Source of the DNA: CAYPTY01 sp965659005
GTDB lineage: Bacteria > Bacteroidota > Rhodothermia > Balneolales > Balneolaceae
Reading direction: 5' to 3'
Assembly: GCA_965659005.1 (NCBI GenBank)
Contig: CBFHVG010000010.1
Coordinates: 1 to 15,999 of the forward strand
Length of the DNA stretch: 15,999 nucleotides
In this document: piece by piece, positions 7,112 through 13,851 of the stretch
Layout: the number at the start of each line of letters is the position of its first letter
Numbering within the stretch: position 1 is the first letter of the stretch
The notes under the pieces: generated by a model
Seen by the model: only the letters and a program-made list of their open reading frames with translations
What the model was told of the DNA's origin: nothing
The model's database searches: none
Position numbers and translations under genes: made by a program

Positions 7112-8574
7112 AATTGATAGCTCTTTCTGGTTTTTATATGAATCCCTTTTATTCTCTCATTTTCTTCTTTCACCAGATAATCTCCCTTTTTTGACCATAA
7201 TTGTGAACTTGCGAAACGATATGTCTCTTTTATATCCACAATAGGATTAGGGTAATCTCGTCCGACTACGCAATTATACATTTCCTGTTCCATATCCGTC
7301 ATTCTCCAAGGTTCATGAATAAAGTTTACAGGAACTGATTTCAGTTCTTCAACAAATTCCTTTATAAATATTCCATTAGGATCATGTTCGACGGACTGTT
7401 TCACAGGATTATAAATTCGAATAGTGTTGATACCGATCGAACCTGCTTGCATCTGAAATTGTGGGTAATGAATACCTGGTTCAAAATCTAAAAATTGCTT
7501 GCCAAGGTGTTGAGCACCTGTTCTCCAATCCTGCCATAGATGATGTGTTAAAAATGATACCAGCATGGCGCGCATCCTAAAATTCAAGTAACCTGTTTTG
7601 GTTACTGCTCTCATGCAAGCATCAACCAATGGATATCCTGTATTACCGGTTTTCCAAGCCTCTATGAAATTTTCATTAATTTCAGTTCTGATGTCATCAT
7701 ACCCTTTATTGAAATTTTGATTCTCAATTTCAGGTTCACTTTCAAATTTTTGAATGAAGTGGCAATGCCAGTTTAATCTTGACTCAAAACTTCTTAGATC
7801 TTTTTTGAATGGAGAATCCTTATACACTTTTCTCCAATAATGGTGAGCTTCTCTTAACGATATATTGCCCCAGGCAAGATAAGCTGATAATCGACTGCAT
7901 CCTGATCGGCTATCTCCTGGTTTTGATATAGATGCACCGTAATATTGAGCACGTTCGTTCAGAAATGATTCTAATGTTTCTTTAGCATTTTGGCTTCCAC
8001 CCTCTTGAAAATGTTTATCTCTCTTTAACCATGATTCTGGTAGATCTCTGCTTGTAAATTGCGGCTCTCTATCTGGCTCAATTAAATGTGTCAACTCATT
8101 TTGAATAGGAACTGATTTTATTCTTCCTTCCCATTTTAACTTCCACCCATCTCGATTTTTCAAACCTCGATGAATAGCATTCGTTGGGTATTCAAACCAT
8201 TGAATGTTTTGCTTATCGCACCACTTCCTGAACTTTATATCTCTTTGAAAAGTAAGGTCTACACCAGTTTCCTCATGTGAAAAGACACACTCAATTTCAT
8301 AGCATGTATTTAGCTCTTCAAAAACTTCAAATATGTCACCATAGGCCACATGGATTTTCAAGTTATGTTCTTGAAGATTTGAATTCATATCCTTAATTGA
8401 CTCATACACGAATCGCCAATGTCTATCATTATATTGGCCACATCCTATAAGCATAGGTTCAAACACATAAAGAAGAAGAGTTGGGTTTTCATCCAATTCA
8501 GCTTCTTTCAAAGGCGCATGATCAGATAAGCGAAGATCCCGCTTAAACCATACTATGTTTATTTTTTCCCTCAA
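7108..8574 (-). CDS. Divergent cryptochrome/photolyase-family flavoprotein
   Basis: A 488-residue member of the photolyase/cryptochrome superfamily, with the N-terminal Rossmann-like antenna domain (VWFKRDLRLSDHAPL, 8-22) and the C-terminal FAD domain (about 220-455; TGYPLVDACMR 312-322, LWQDWRTGAQHL 346-357). Hand alignment to E. coli PhrB shows W359 kept as W350, but W382 replaced by F373, W306 by T297, the flavin N5 neighbour N378 by H369, and the lesion-pocket residues E274, M345 and W384 by R266, A336 and M375. W277 appears as W269. No C-terminal four-cysteine iron-sulfur cluster is seen, which argues against the FeS-BCP/PhrB-type class. DNA repair activity is therefore doubtful, and a sensor or unusual photolyase role is possible. 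The start is TTG at 8574, overlapping the DASH gene stop (TTGA). Confidence 0.88.
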   Translation of the reverse strand: MREKINIVWFKRDLRLSDHAPLKEAELDENPTLLLYVFEPMLIGCGQYNDRHWRFVYESIKDMNSNLQEHNLKIHVAYGDIFEVFEELNTCYEIECVFSHEETGVDLTFQRDIKFRKWCDKQNIQWFEYPTNAIHRGLKNRDGWKLKWEGRIKSVPIQNELTHLIEPDREPQFTSRDLPESWLKRDKHFQEGGSQNAKETLESFLNERAQYYGASISKPGDSRSGCSRLSAYLAWGNISLREAHHYWRKVYKDSPFKKDLRSFESRLNWHCHFIQKFESEPEIENQNFNKGYDDIRTEINENFIEAWKTGNTGYPLVDACMRAVTKTGYLNFRMRAMLVSFLTHHLWQDWRTGAQHLGKQFLDFEPGIHYPQFQMQAGSIGINTIRIYNPVKQSVEHDPNGIFIKEFVEELKSVPVNFIHEPWRMTDMEQEMYNCVVGRDYPNPIVDIKETYRFASSQLWSKKGDYLVKEENERIKGIHIKTRKSYQL

Positions 8575-9998
8575 CCTCTTGCCTTTATTCGATCATAAGA
8601 CTTCTCAAGGTCTATAATCGGCTTTGGATAAAAATCCGGATTTAAGCCAATACGACTTTTTACTGCATCATCAAGATCATGAGGATTTTGAAGGAACTCT
8701 ATTGGGACATCCTTCAATTCAGGAATCCATGTTTTGATATACTTGCCTTTAGAATCATAGCGAGAAGCCTGAAATTCAATATTGAAATATCGATTTCTTG
8801 GATCATGCCCAACTGTGGCATTATAAGCCCAATTACCATAATTACTACAAGGATCATAATCGATGAGCTGTTGCTCAAAATATTCTGCACCCATTCTCCA
8901 ATCTAAATTCAGGTTTTGAGCTAAAAATGAGGCTACATTTTGCCTACCTCGATTACTCATAAATCCTGTTGCCTTCAGTTCTCTCATGTTTGCATCAACA
9001 AATGGAATACCTGTCATCCCATTTACCCATGCATCCAATAATTCTTCATCATATGACCAGATTCGATTTGAATTTTGAATACTACCTTTTTTAAAAAGTT
9101 TATTTCCAAAATGAAGAGCAGAAAACCGAAAATAATCTCTCCAAATTAGTTCAAAAATGAGCCAATAAGTGGAGTCATTTTTCTTTCTTTCTTCTTCGTA
9201 TCGTCTAACTTCAGAATAAATCTGTCGCGGTGAAAGGGTACCATTTGCAAGCCAAGGGGAAAACTTTGAGGAGTAGTCTGCCCCAAGCATACCATTTCTG
9301 GTTTTTTTATAAGATGCCAAGCGGTCTGTTTCCCATATATAATGATTTAGCCTCTGAAGGGCTGCAGTCTCACCACCTTGAAAAACAAGAACAGCTCTTT
9401 CATCTTGGTCAACCTCAATTAATCCCAGATCAAGAAGTGTTGGAATATCTTCAGATGAAATTCCAGAGATTGGCTTAATAGTGGGTGGTTTTTGAAATAC
9501 TTTTCTTACTTCGCTTCTCTTTTCAACTTTTTTTCTGAAGGCAGTAAAGACATTGGGTAGATTTTCCATCCCAAATGGAAGATCATCAAAGTGAAAAAGC
9601 GTAGAACCCCAAAAAGCTTCCAGTTTTTCTTCACCTAACTCTTTTTGCAGAGCTATCTCTACCTGTATTTCCTCATCCGTAGCTTCCTCATGAAAATAAA
9701 CTGAGTCAATATGATGGTCCTGAACTAGTTCCGGAATAATTAATTCGGGCTTGCCTCTCCTTATTATTAATTCTCCGCCTAATTTTGAAAGCGAGTTTTT
9801 AAGATCTATTAAGCTTTCAATAAGGAATTTTGCTCGATGACTGCCCGTCTTCTTAAAGCCAAACCTTGTTTCGGCAAATTGTCTAGAGTCAACGCAATAC
9901 AAACATATAAGCTCATCGCATTCTTCTGCAGCCATAAAGAGTGCCTCATTATCGTGCACTCTTAAATCATTTCTGAACCATATAATACCTTTTTTCAT
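8571..9998 (-). CDS. Cryptochrome DASH / single-strand-type photolyase
   Basis: A 475-residue DASH-type cryptochrome, a blue-light flavoprotein that binds FAD and usually methenyltetrahydrofolate; family members repair cyclobutane dimers in single-stranded DNA. The antenna domain opens with GIIWFRNDLRVHDNEAL (4-20). The FAD domain shows TGFMSNRGRQNVASFLAQ (344-361), LDWRMGAEYF (365-374) and the DASH hallmark DPCSNYGNWAYNATVGHDPR (382-401). The Trp electron-transfer triad is complete: W390, W367 and W314, with N386 near flavin N5. It is first in a three-gene operon with 4-bp overlaps. An 8-bp hairpin spans its start codon. Confidence 0.95.
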   Translation of the reverse strand: MKKGIIWFRNDLRVHDNEALFMAAEECDELICLYCVDSRQFAETRFGFKKTGSHRAKFLIESLIDLKNSLSKLGGELIIRRGKPELIIPELVQDHHIDSVYFHEEATDEEIQVEIALQKELGEEKLEAFWGSTLFHFDDLPFGMENLPNVFTAFRKKVEKRSEVRKVFQKPPTIKPISGISSEDIPTLLDLGLIEVDQDERAVLVFQGGETAALQRLNHYIWETDRLASYKKTRNGMLGADYSSKFSPWLANGTLSPRQIYSEVRRYEEERKKNDSTYWLIFELIWRDYFRFSALHFGNKLFKKGSIQNSNRIWSYDEELLDAWVNGMTGIPFVDANMRELKATGFMSNRGRQNVASFLAQNLNLDWRMGAEYFEQQLIDYDPCSNYGNWAYNATVGHDPRNRYFNIEFQASRYDSKGKYIKTWIPELKDVPIEFLQNPHDLDDAVKSRIGLNPDFYPKPIIDLEKSYDRIKARG

Positions 9999-10012
9999 AG
10001 CACTCTATGAAA
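9993..10012. promoter_or_regulatory. Inverted repeat over the cryptochrome start codon
   Basis: TTTCATAG-CACT-CTATGAAA is a perfect 8-bp inverted repeat with a 4-base centre. In the cryptochrome mRNA it would fold into a hairpin with the AUG inside the stem and part of the upstream purine stretch in the loop, which could limit translation. As DNA it could be an operator. A third copy of TTTCATAG sits at 10093-10100, in the -33 region of the divergent icd promoter. Confidence 0.4.
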
Positions 10013-10111
10013 CAACAGCTGAATACAATCATTCCCTGTCTTTTATTTAACCTCAATTAAATTCAACCTACAGAATTTCTTAAGACATTATCTTTCATAG
10101 AACTAAAACCT

Positions 10112-10135
10112 TACCTTTGGTTACCATTAACCAAA
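10112..10135 (+). promoter_or_regulatory. icd promoter -7 box with overlapping operator-like inverted repeat
   Basis: TACCTTTG (10112-10119) matches the TAnnTTTG -7 element; no clear TTG is seen at -33, so an activator may be needed. Overlapping it is a perfect inverted repeat, TTTGGTTA (10116-10123) and TAACCAAA (10128-10135), separated by 4 bases and covering the predicted start of transcription. A protein bound there would block RNA polymerase. A related half-site pair precedes the YceI gene. Confidence 0.45.
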
Positions 10136-10149
10136 ACAAGATAATTTCC

Positions 10150-11163
10150 ATGAAAGATGTTGTACTTATTCCCGGTGATGGGATAGGAATTGAAATAACT
10201 GAAGCTGTAACTACCATTTTAGATGCTGCCGGAGCTGATATAAACTGGATAGAATGTAAAGCAGGTTTATCAGCCTATGAAGAATTAGGCACTCCTCTAC
10301 CTGATGACACTTTAGAAGCAATTGAAAAACATAGAATTGCACTTAAGGGTCCACTTACAACTCCTGTCGGAACCGGGTTTAGGTCTGTGAATGTAAGCTT
10401 AAGACAGCAGTTTAATCTATATAGCAATATTCGTCCAGCTTTAACTCTTCCAAATATCGATAGCCCTTTCAAGGAAGTGAGTATGGTCATCTTTCGAGAA
10501 AACACACAGGGTCTGTACATAGGAAAAGAGCATTGGATAAGTGAAGAAAATGAAAATAAGCATGCTGAAAGTATTGCCGTAGTAACTGAAGAGGCTAGCC
10601 GAAAAATAGTAACTGCTGCTTTTGAATATGCAAGAGCACATCATCGCAAGAAAGTAACTCTTGTTCACAAAGCCAACATATTGAAGCTTACTACTGGATT
10701 ATTCCTTGAAACCGGAAGAAAAGTCGCTGAGAACTATTCTGATATTGAGTTCGAGGATTTAATTGTAGATAACATGGCCATGCAAATGGTACTTCGCCCC
10801 CAACGATTTGAAGTTGTGGTTACAACTAATTTATTTGGTGATATTCTATCCGATTTAGCTTCAGGACTTGTAGGAGGCCTGGGTGTAACAGGATCAGCAA
10901 ATATTGGCGACGATGCTGCTATGTTTGAAGCTGTACATGGCTCTGCACCAGATATCGCAGGGCTCAATAAAGCTAATCCAATTGCACTTCTGTTTTCGTC
11001 CATCATGATGCTTGAATACCTGAATCAACGATCAGTTGCAGATAACATTCGAAAAGCTGTTTACAAAACACTTATTGAGGATAAAGAACAGTGTACCCAA
11101 GATATTGGAGGTAAGGGAACTACCACATCCTTTACAAAAGCGGTTATTAAGAATTTGAATTAA
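10150..11163 (+). CDS. NAD-dependent isocitrate dehydrogenase (IDH3-like)
   Basis: A 337-residue beta-decarboxylating dehydrogenase converting isocitrate to 2-oxoglutarate in the TCA cycle. From the ATG at 10150: nucleotide-region loop IPGDGIG (7-13), substrate-binding S79, R85, R95 (NLYSNIRPA) and R116 (FRENTQG), catalytic Y123 and K174 (VHKAN), metal-binding D207, D231 and D235, and the coenzyme loop HGSAPDIAG (263-271). D268 fits NAD rather than NADP preference. Similarity to eukaryotic IDH3 is strong by eye; isopropylmalate or homoisocitrate dehydrogenase is less likely. An in-frame TTG at 10117 is rejected as start because it lies inside the -7 box. Transcription ends at the shared terminator 14 bases downstream. 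Confidence 0.88.
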   Translation: MKDVVLIPGDGIGIEITEAVTTILDAAGADINWIECKAGLSAYEELGTPLPDDTLEAIEKHRIALKGPLTTPVGTGFRSVNVSLRQQFNLYSNIRPALTLPNIDSPFKEVSMVIFRENTQGLYIGKEHWISEENENKHAESIAVVTEEASRKIVTAAFEYARAHHRKKVTLVHKANILKLTTGLFLETGRKVAENYSDIEFEDLIVDNMAMQMVLRPQRFEVVVTTNLFGDILSDLASGLVGGLGVTGSANIGDDAAMFEAVHGSAPDIAGLNKANPIALLFSSIMMLEYLNQRSVADNIRKAVYKTLIEDKEQCTQDIGGKGTTTSFTKAVIKNLN

Positions 11164-11176
11164 GTCTTTGAATAAG

Positions 11177-11199
11177 AAAGGCCAGTTAAACTGGCCTTT
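11177..11199. terminator. Shared bidirectional terminator between icd and the YvlD-like gene
   Basis: A near-perfect palindrome, with AAAGGCCAG (11177-11185) pairing with CTGGCCTTT (11191-11199) around a TTAAA loop. A T-rich run follows on the plus strand and a weaker one (TTTCTTATT) on the minus strand. It sits between two convergent genes whose stops lie within 14 bases on each side, so it can serve both. Confidence 0.88.
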
Positions 11200-11202
11200 T
11201 AT

Positions 11203-11532
11203 TTATGTAAACACCGCGAATAGTATCATGTTTATGACCGACATGATAATGCTAAAGCCAACAGCCCATCCAAAACTTTTTATCTTGAATGTGTCGATGA
11301 AATAATCGACAATCATAATCATAAAGGCATTAATTACAATGCTGAATAATCCAAGAGTAATAATGGTTAAGGGTAATGCAAGTAAACTGACAATTGGCTT
11401 GATAACGATATTAACTAAGCCCAGTCCAATCGCAACCCCGACTGCTGTCCAGAAGTTTTTTAACTCAACTCCGTCTAGTAACTTAGATGTGAAATAAACT
11501 GAAATACTGTTGATAAAAAGTGATAGAAACAT
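11203..11532 (-). CDS. YvlD/DUF360 (phage holin family 4) membrane protein
   Basis: A 109-residue, very hydrophobic protein with four membrane segments at about 1-19, 29-46, 52-76 and 86-108. The central NIVIKPIVSLLALPLTIITL stretch (41-60), followed by GLFSIVINAFMIMIVD, is typical of the YvlD/DUF360 family (Pfam PF04020). Despite the phage-holin label these are chromosomal membrane proteins of unknown function. A GTG two codons upstream (11538) is open, but it is part of GAGGTGA, an unusually strong Shine-Dalgarno sequence ideally placed for the ATG at 11532, so the ATG is chosen. It faces icd across the shared terminator. Confidence 0.88.
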   Translation of the reverse strand: MFLSLFINSISVYFTSKLLDGVELKNFWTAVGVAIGLGLVNIVIKPIVSLLALPLTIITLGLFSIVINAFMIMIVDYFIDTFKIKSFGWAVGFSIIMSVINMILFAVFT

Positions 11533-11611
11533 AATCACCTCATTTTTTATTGAATAATTTTTATACCCTACGCAGCTTTCGATATTTTGTTAGAAATCAA
11601 TTAGACTTTTT

Positions 11612-12061
11612 ATGAACTGGATCTATAAATCATTTGAAGACTTGACAGCGCAAGAACTTTATGATGTTCTTAAGCTTAGGCAAGATGTATTTATAATTGA
11701 ACAAGATTGTATCTATGAGGATATGGATGGATTTGATGATATTTCAAATCACTTATTAGCTTATAATAGTGATCAAAAACTTATTGCCTATTTACGTTTA
11801 TTTGAAGCTGGAAGTAAGTATAGAGAATCTTCTATCGGTAGGATTATAGTTCAGAACGATTTCAGAAATACAGGAATTGGTAAGGAATTGGTAAGGAAAG
11901 GAATACAACACTGTAAAGTGCTATCACCAAACTCAGATATCAAAATTGAAGCACAAGCTCATCTTTTGAAATTCTATTCTGATCTGGGGTTCATACAAAC
12001 AAGTGATATTTATCCAGTTGATGGAATTGATCACATTGAAATGATTTTAAAATCAACTTAG
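11612..12061 (+). CDS. GNAT N-acetyltransferase, ElaA-like
   Basis: A 149-residue GNAT-fold acetyltransferase that would transfer acetyl from acetyl-CoA to an unknown amine. The ElaA-type N terminus is visible: LYDVLKLRQDVFIIEQDCIY (16-35) with EDMDGFDD following. The acetyl-CoA pyrophosphate-binding motif A is RNTGIG (85-90), after strand SIGRIIV (74-80). The C-terminal segment FYSDLGFIQTSDIYPVDGIDHIEM (121-144) is also typical of the family. It is divergent from the YvlD-like gene. Its end overlaps the convergent Hpt gene by nine bases. Confidence 0.9.
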   Translation: MNWIYKSFEDLTAQELYDVLKLRQDVFIIEQDCIYEDMDGFDDISNHLLAYNSDQKLIAYLRLFEAGSKYRESSIGRIIVQNDFRNTGIGKELVRKGIQHCKVLSPNSDIKIEAQAHLLKFYSDLGFIQTSDIYPVDGIDHIEMILKST

Positions 12062-12346
12062 ATATTTCTGCTTTTCAGCAATTAAAGAACCCTTGATAGA
12101 TGCATAACCCTTTGCAATTTCTCGTATCCACCCAGCATAACTTTCTTTCATTGTTTCTTGCTTAGCATGTTGTTCTAACATGGCTGCAATCTCGTTAAGC
12201 TCTTTCAATCCAACATAAAGAAGTGTTGGTTTTAATTTATGAGCTTCTGCACCTAGGTTGGCCCAATCACGATCATTATAGTGTTTTGTAAGATTCTTGA
12301 TGACATCCTCAGTCTCTGTAAGAAAAATATCAATCATCTCAATCAT
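12053..12346 (-). CDS. Stand-alone Hpt (histidine phosphotransfer) protein
   Basis: A 97-residue, mainly helical protein with the Hpt signature: a first helix pair (MIEMIDIFLTETEDVIKNLTKHYND), then AEAHKLKPTLLYVGL (33-47), with H36 as the likely phosphorylated histidine and K37/K39 beside it, then the amphipathic helix ELNEIAAMLEQHA. Hpt proteins relay phosphoryl groups between receiver domains of hybrid kinases and response regulators. No kinase or receiver is encoded in this window, so its partners lie elsewhere. It starts at ATG 12346; the frame is closed a short way upstream. It converges with the acetyltransferase with a 9-base overlap. Confidence 0.82.
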   Translation of the reverse strand: MIEMIDIFLTETEDVIKNLTKHYNDRDWANLGAEAHKLKPTLLYVGLKELNEIAAMLEQHAKQETMKESYAGWIREIAKGYASIKGSLIAEKQKYLS

Positions 12347-13307
12347 GATTTCATTTCCCCGCCTGTAATTTCAATTAAATAACTTAAATCTAGAGTATGC
12401 CTTATACCAATTCTGTTTGAGTTGAGAATATTCAGAGAACATAAATGATATTAAAGTGATTTACACAAAACTGAAAATATATTGGACAGAGCTATCCAAA
12501 CCACCGAAATTCAGTGTGAATTAAGCTTTCATGTATGTGCTATTTGCGAAAATTTTACCCAGTAAACATCACGATAGCAATCATAACAAGAACAGTAATT
12601 TTTACGATTACGATCTTCCAGTTTTTCACGGAGAACTAAGCTATCTACTAATTTATTCTGTTATTTTATAAATGAGAGAGCTAATGTCAAATTGTGACAG
12701 AATTGAATAGAATTTATTCTACCGTTAGTGAATTGGAGAGATGAGTTAGTACCTACTATAAACGAATCATCAATAACGAGTTAATTCAATGGGAGTGGTA
12801 GTTCTATAAAAGAACCTATTGGAACAATGAAAGGTGATACAATGAAAATTTACGTGAGGTACAATCACGAAATCACCAAATGGACAGTAGGTTCCTCGTT
12901 TTATGATTCAATAGGAACAAAGAAATAATAGATTCAGTCGAAGTTATACTTGGATAAGATTTTATAACTAATAGAAACCAATTAATCAACTAAATAAATT
13001 CTCATGAAAAATTTAATCCAACTATTACTAATAACGTTAGTCTTATCTTCTTCTGGTCAAACAATCGACTATGGAGAGAAAAAAGATTGATTTAGATGAA
13101 AATAACACAAGAAAGGAGAAAAAACTACTACAAGAATACGAGAGTTTAGAGGGGAAAAAGTATATAAAAAGTTAAGGAACAACCACCGACTTCTTTGATT
13201 AACTGGGTGGATTATATGAGTAAATGGAGACGTTCAACTACTCATGAGTGTCTAAAAGAGTCATACTAGTGGTTTTTCCTTCTGTAAATTCAAGTGATGT
13301 ATTCCCC
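12347..13307. other. Gene-poor stretch with short coding-like fragments
   Basis: No intact gene of ordinary size is visible in 961 AT-rich bases. Short pieces have protein-like composition. A plus-strand frame at 12785-12928 encodes a tail with KIYVRYNHEITKWTVGSSF; it has an ATG at 12827 and a stop. A signal-peptide fragment at 13004-13175 is listed separately. A plus frame at 13177-13269 includes SLINWVDYMSKWRRS. A minus frame at 12555-12629 (GTG start) would give a 24-residue hydrophobic peptide. No recognisable families, IS ends or tRNAs were seen. The pattern fits decayed accessory genes. Confidence 0.5.
13004..13175 (+). pseudogene. Small secreted-protein gene, apparently frameshifted at an A6 run
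   Basis: The ATG at 13004 opens a clear signal peptide (MKNLIQLLLITLVLSSSGQT, residues 1-20) but the frame stops after 28 codons at 13088-13090. The -1 frame continues with coding-like sequence (DLDENNTRKEKKLLQEYESL) to a stop at 13173-13175. Removing one A from the six-A run at 13079-13084 would join them into a protein of about 56 residues. Either the gene is broken or the run was misread. No family was recognised. A further piece in the third frame follows, so the gene may once have been longer. Confidence 0.4.
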
Positions 13308-13700
13308 TTAAACATTTTTTGTAGGTAGTTTAGGAATAAAAAGTCCTCCGAAATACAACCAACCTATTGCAAAAAACATTGAAGAAAGGACAAGTATTCT
13401 TACTAAACCAAGTTGAATTCCATATTTATGAGACAACCCTCCACAAACTCCTAAAAGAACTTTTTCGTCAGAACTACAGTAAAATCCGTCATACTCACTT
13501 GGAAGATTTGATTTTTTTGATGTTGATTTATTTACAACATTGGATAGTTCAACACCACATTTCACACAAACTACTTGTTTTTCGTTTGTTTCAACACCAC
13601 AGTTATTACAAAACTTTGATTCAGACATTGGATCAAAACCACACTTTAGACATACTACACCATCTTTTGGTGTTTCGTTACCACAATTCTTACAAAACAT
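13308..13700 (-). CDS. Double zinc-ribbon protein with PspC-type domain
   Basis: A 130-residue protein. Two zinc ribbons stand in tandem: C3-x2-C6 with C17-x2-C20, and C31-x2-C34 with C45-x2-C48. A Lys/Ser-rich linker (50-70) leads to a PspC-like domain: SDEKVLLGVCGGLSHKYGI (77-95), then LVRILVLSSMFF and one membrane segment to about residue 120, ending in a short basic tail. PspC domains occur in phage-shock membrane-stress proteins. A combination with zinc ribbons is known in small envelope proteins of uncertain role. It starts at ATG 13700 with nothing evident downstream. It lies among broken genes but appears intact. Confidence 0.85.
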   Translation of the reverse strand: MFCKNCGNETPKDGVVCLKCGFDPMSESKFCNNCGVETNEKQVVCVKCGVELSNVVNKSTSKKSNLPSEYDGFYCSSDEKVLLGVCGGLSHKYGIQLGLVRILVLSSMFFAIGWLYFGGLFIPKLPTKNV

Positions 13701-13719
13701 AATTATCGACGTTATAATT

Positions 13720-13851
13720 AATTTTGATCAAATTAATAAATTTTCATATTCACCAAAAAAAAAAGTTGAAAAAGATTATTTGATAGATGAGAAAGGTATC
13801 CTTTATTATAAAGAGACACCATATATTGGGGAGGTATTCAGGTCTCCTTAA
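13720..13851 (+). pseudogene. Fragment of a YwqK/MORN-repeat-like protein
   Basis: The plus frame encodes ...KKKVEKDYLIDEKGILYY followed by KETPYIGEVF, which resembles one MORN-like unit of YwqK-type proteins (GxLYYKxxPYTGxV). It stops at 13849-13851, right after the motif, and has no credible start codon; upstream the frame runs into the zinc-ribbon gene on the other strand. A run of ten As lies just before the motif. It looks like a residue of a larger repeat protein truncated at both ends. Its stop overlaps the end of the convergent DxDGDG-repeat gene by four bases. Confidence 0.38.

Noticed and set aside
12555..12629. Minus-strand 24-residue hydrophobic peptide starting with GTG (NWKIVIVKITVLVMIAIVMF core)
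   Set aside because: It looks like a single membrane helix, but it has no Shine-Dalgarno sequence, no ATG and no coupled neighbour, and an overlapping frame is also open. It could be a real small protein, but the support is too thin.
12715..12730. Short palindrome near TAGAATTTATTCTA
   Set aside because: Two-base loop and AT-only stem; expected by chance in DNA of this composition.
12827..12928. Plus-strand 33-residue frame from ATG 12827
   Set aside because: The composition is protein-like, but it is short, without a recognised family or signals. Kept only as part of the gene-poor stretch.
13238..13315. Minus-strand 25-residue frame overlapping the end of the zinc-ribbon/PspC gene
   Set aside because: It overlaps the coding end of a confident gene and has no independent ribosome site or homology that I can recognise.
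13367..13702. Plus-strand open frame opposite the zinc-ribbon/PspC gene
   Set aside because: The opposite strand has eight patterned cysteines and a PspC motif; this frame is a low-complexity His/Leu/Tyr-rich shadow.
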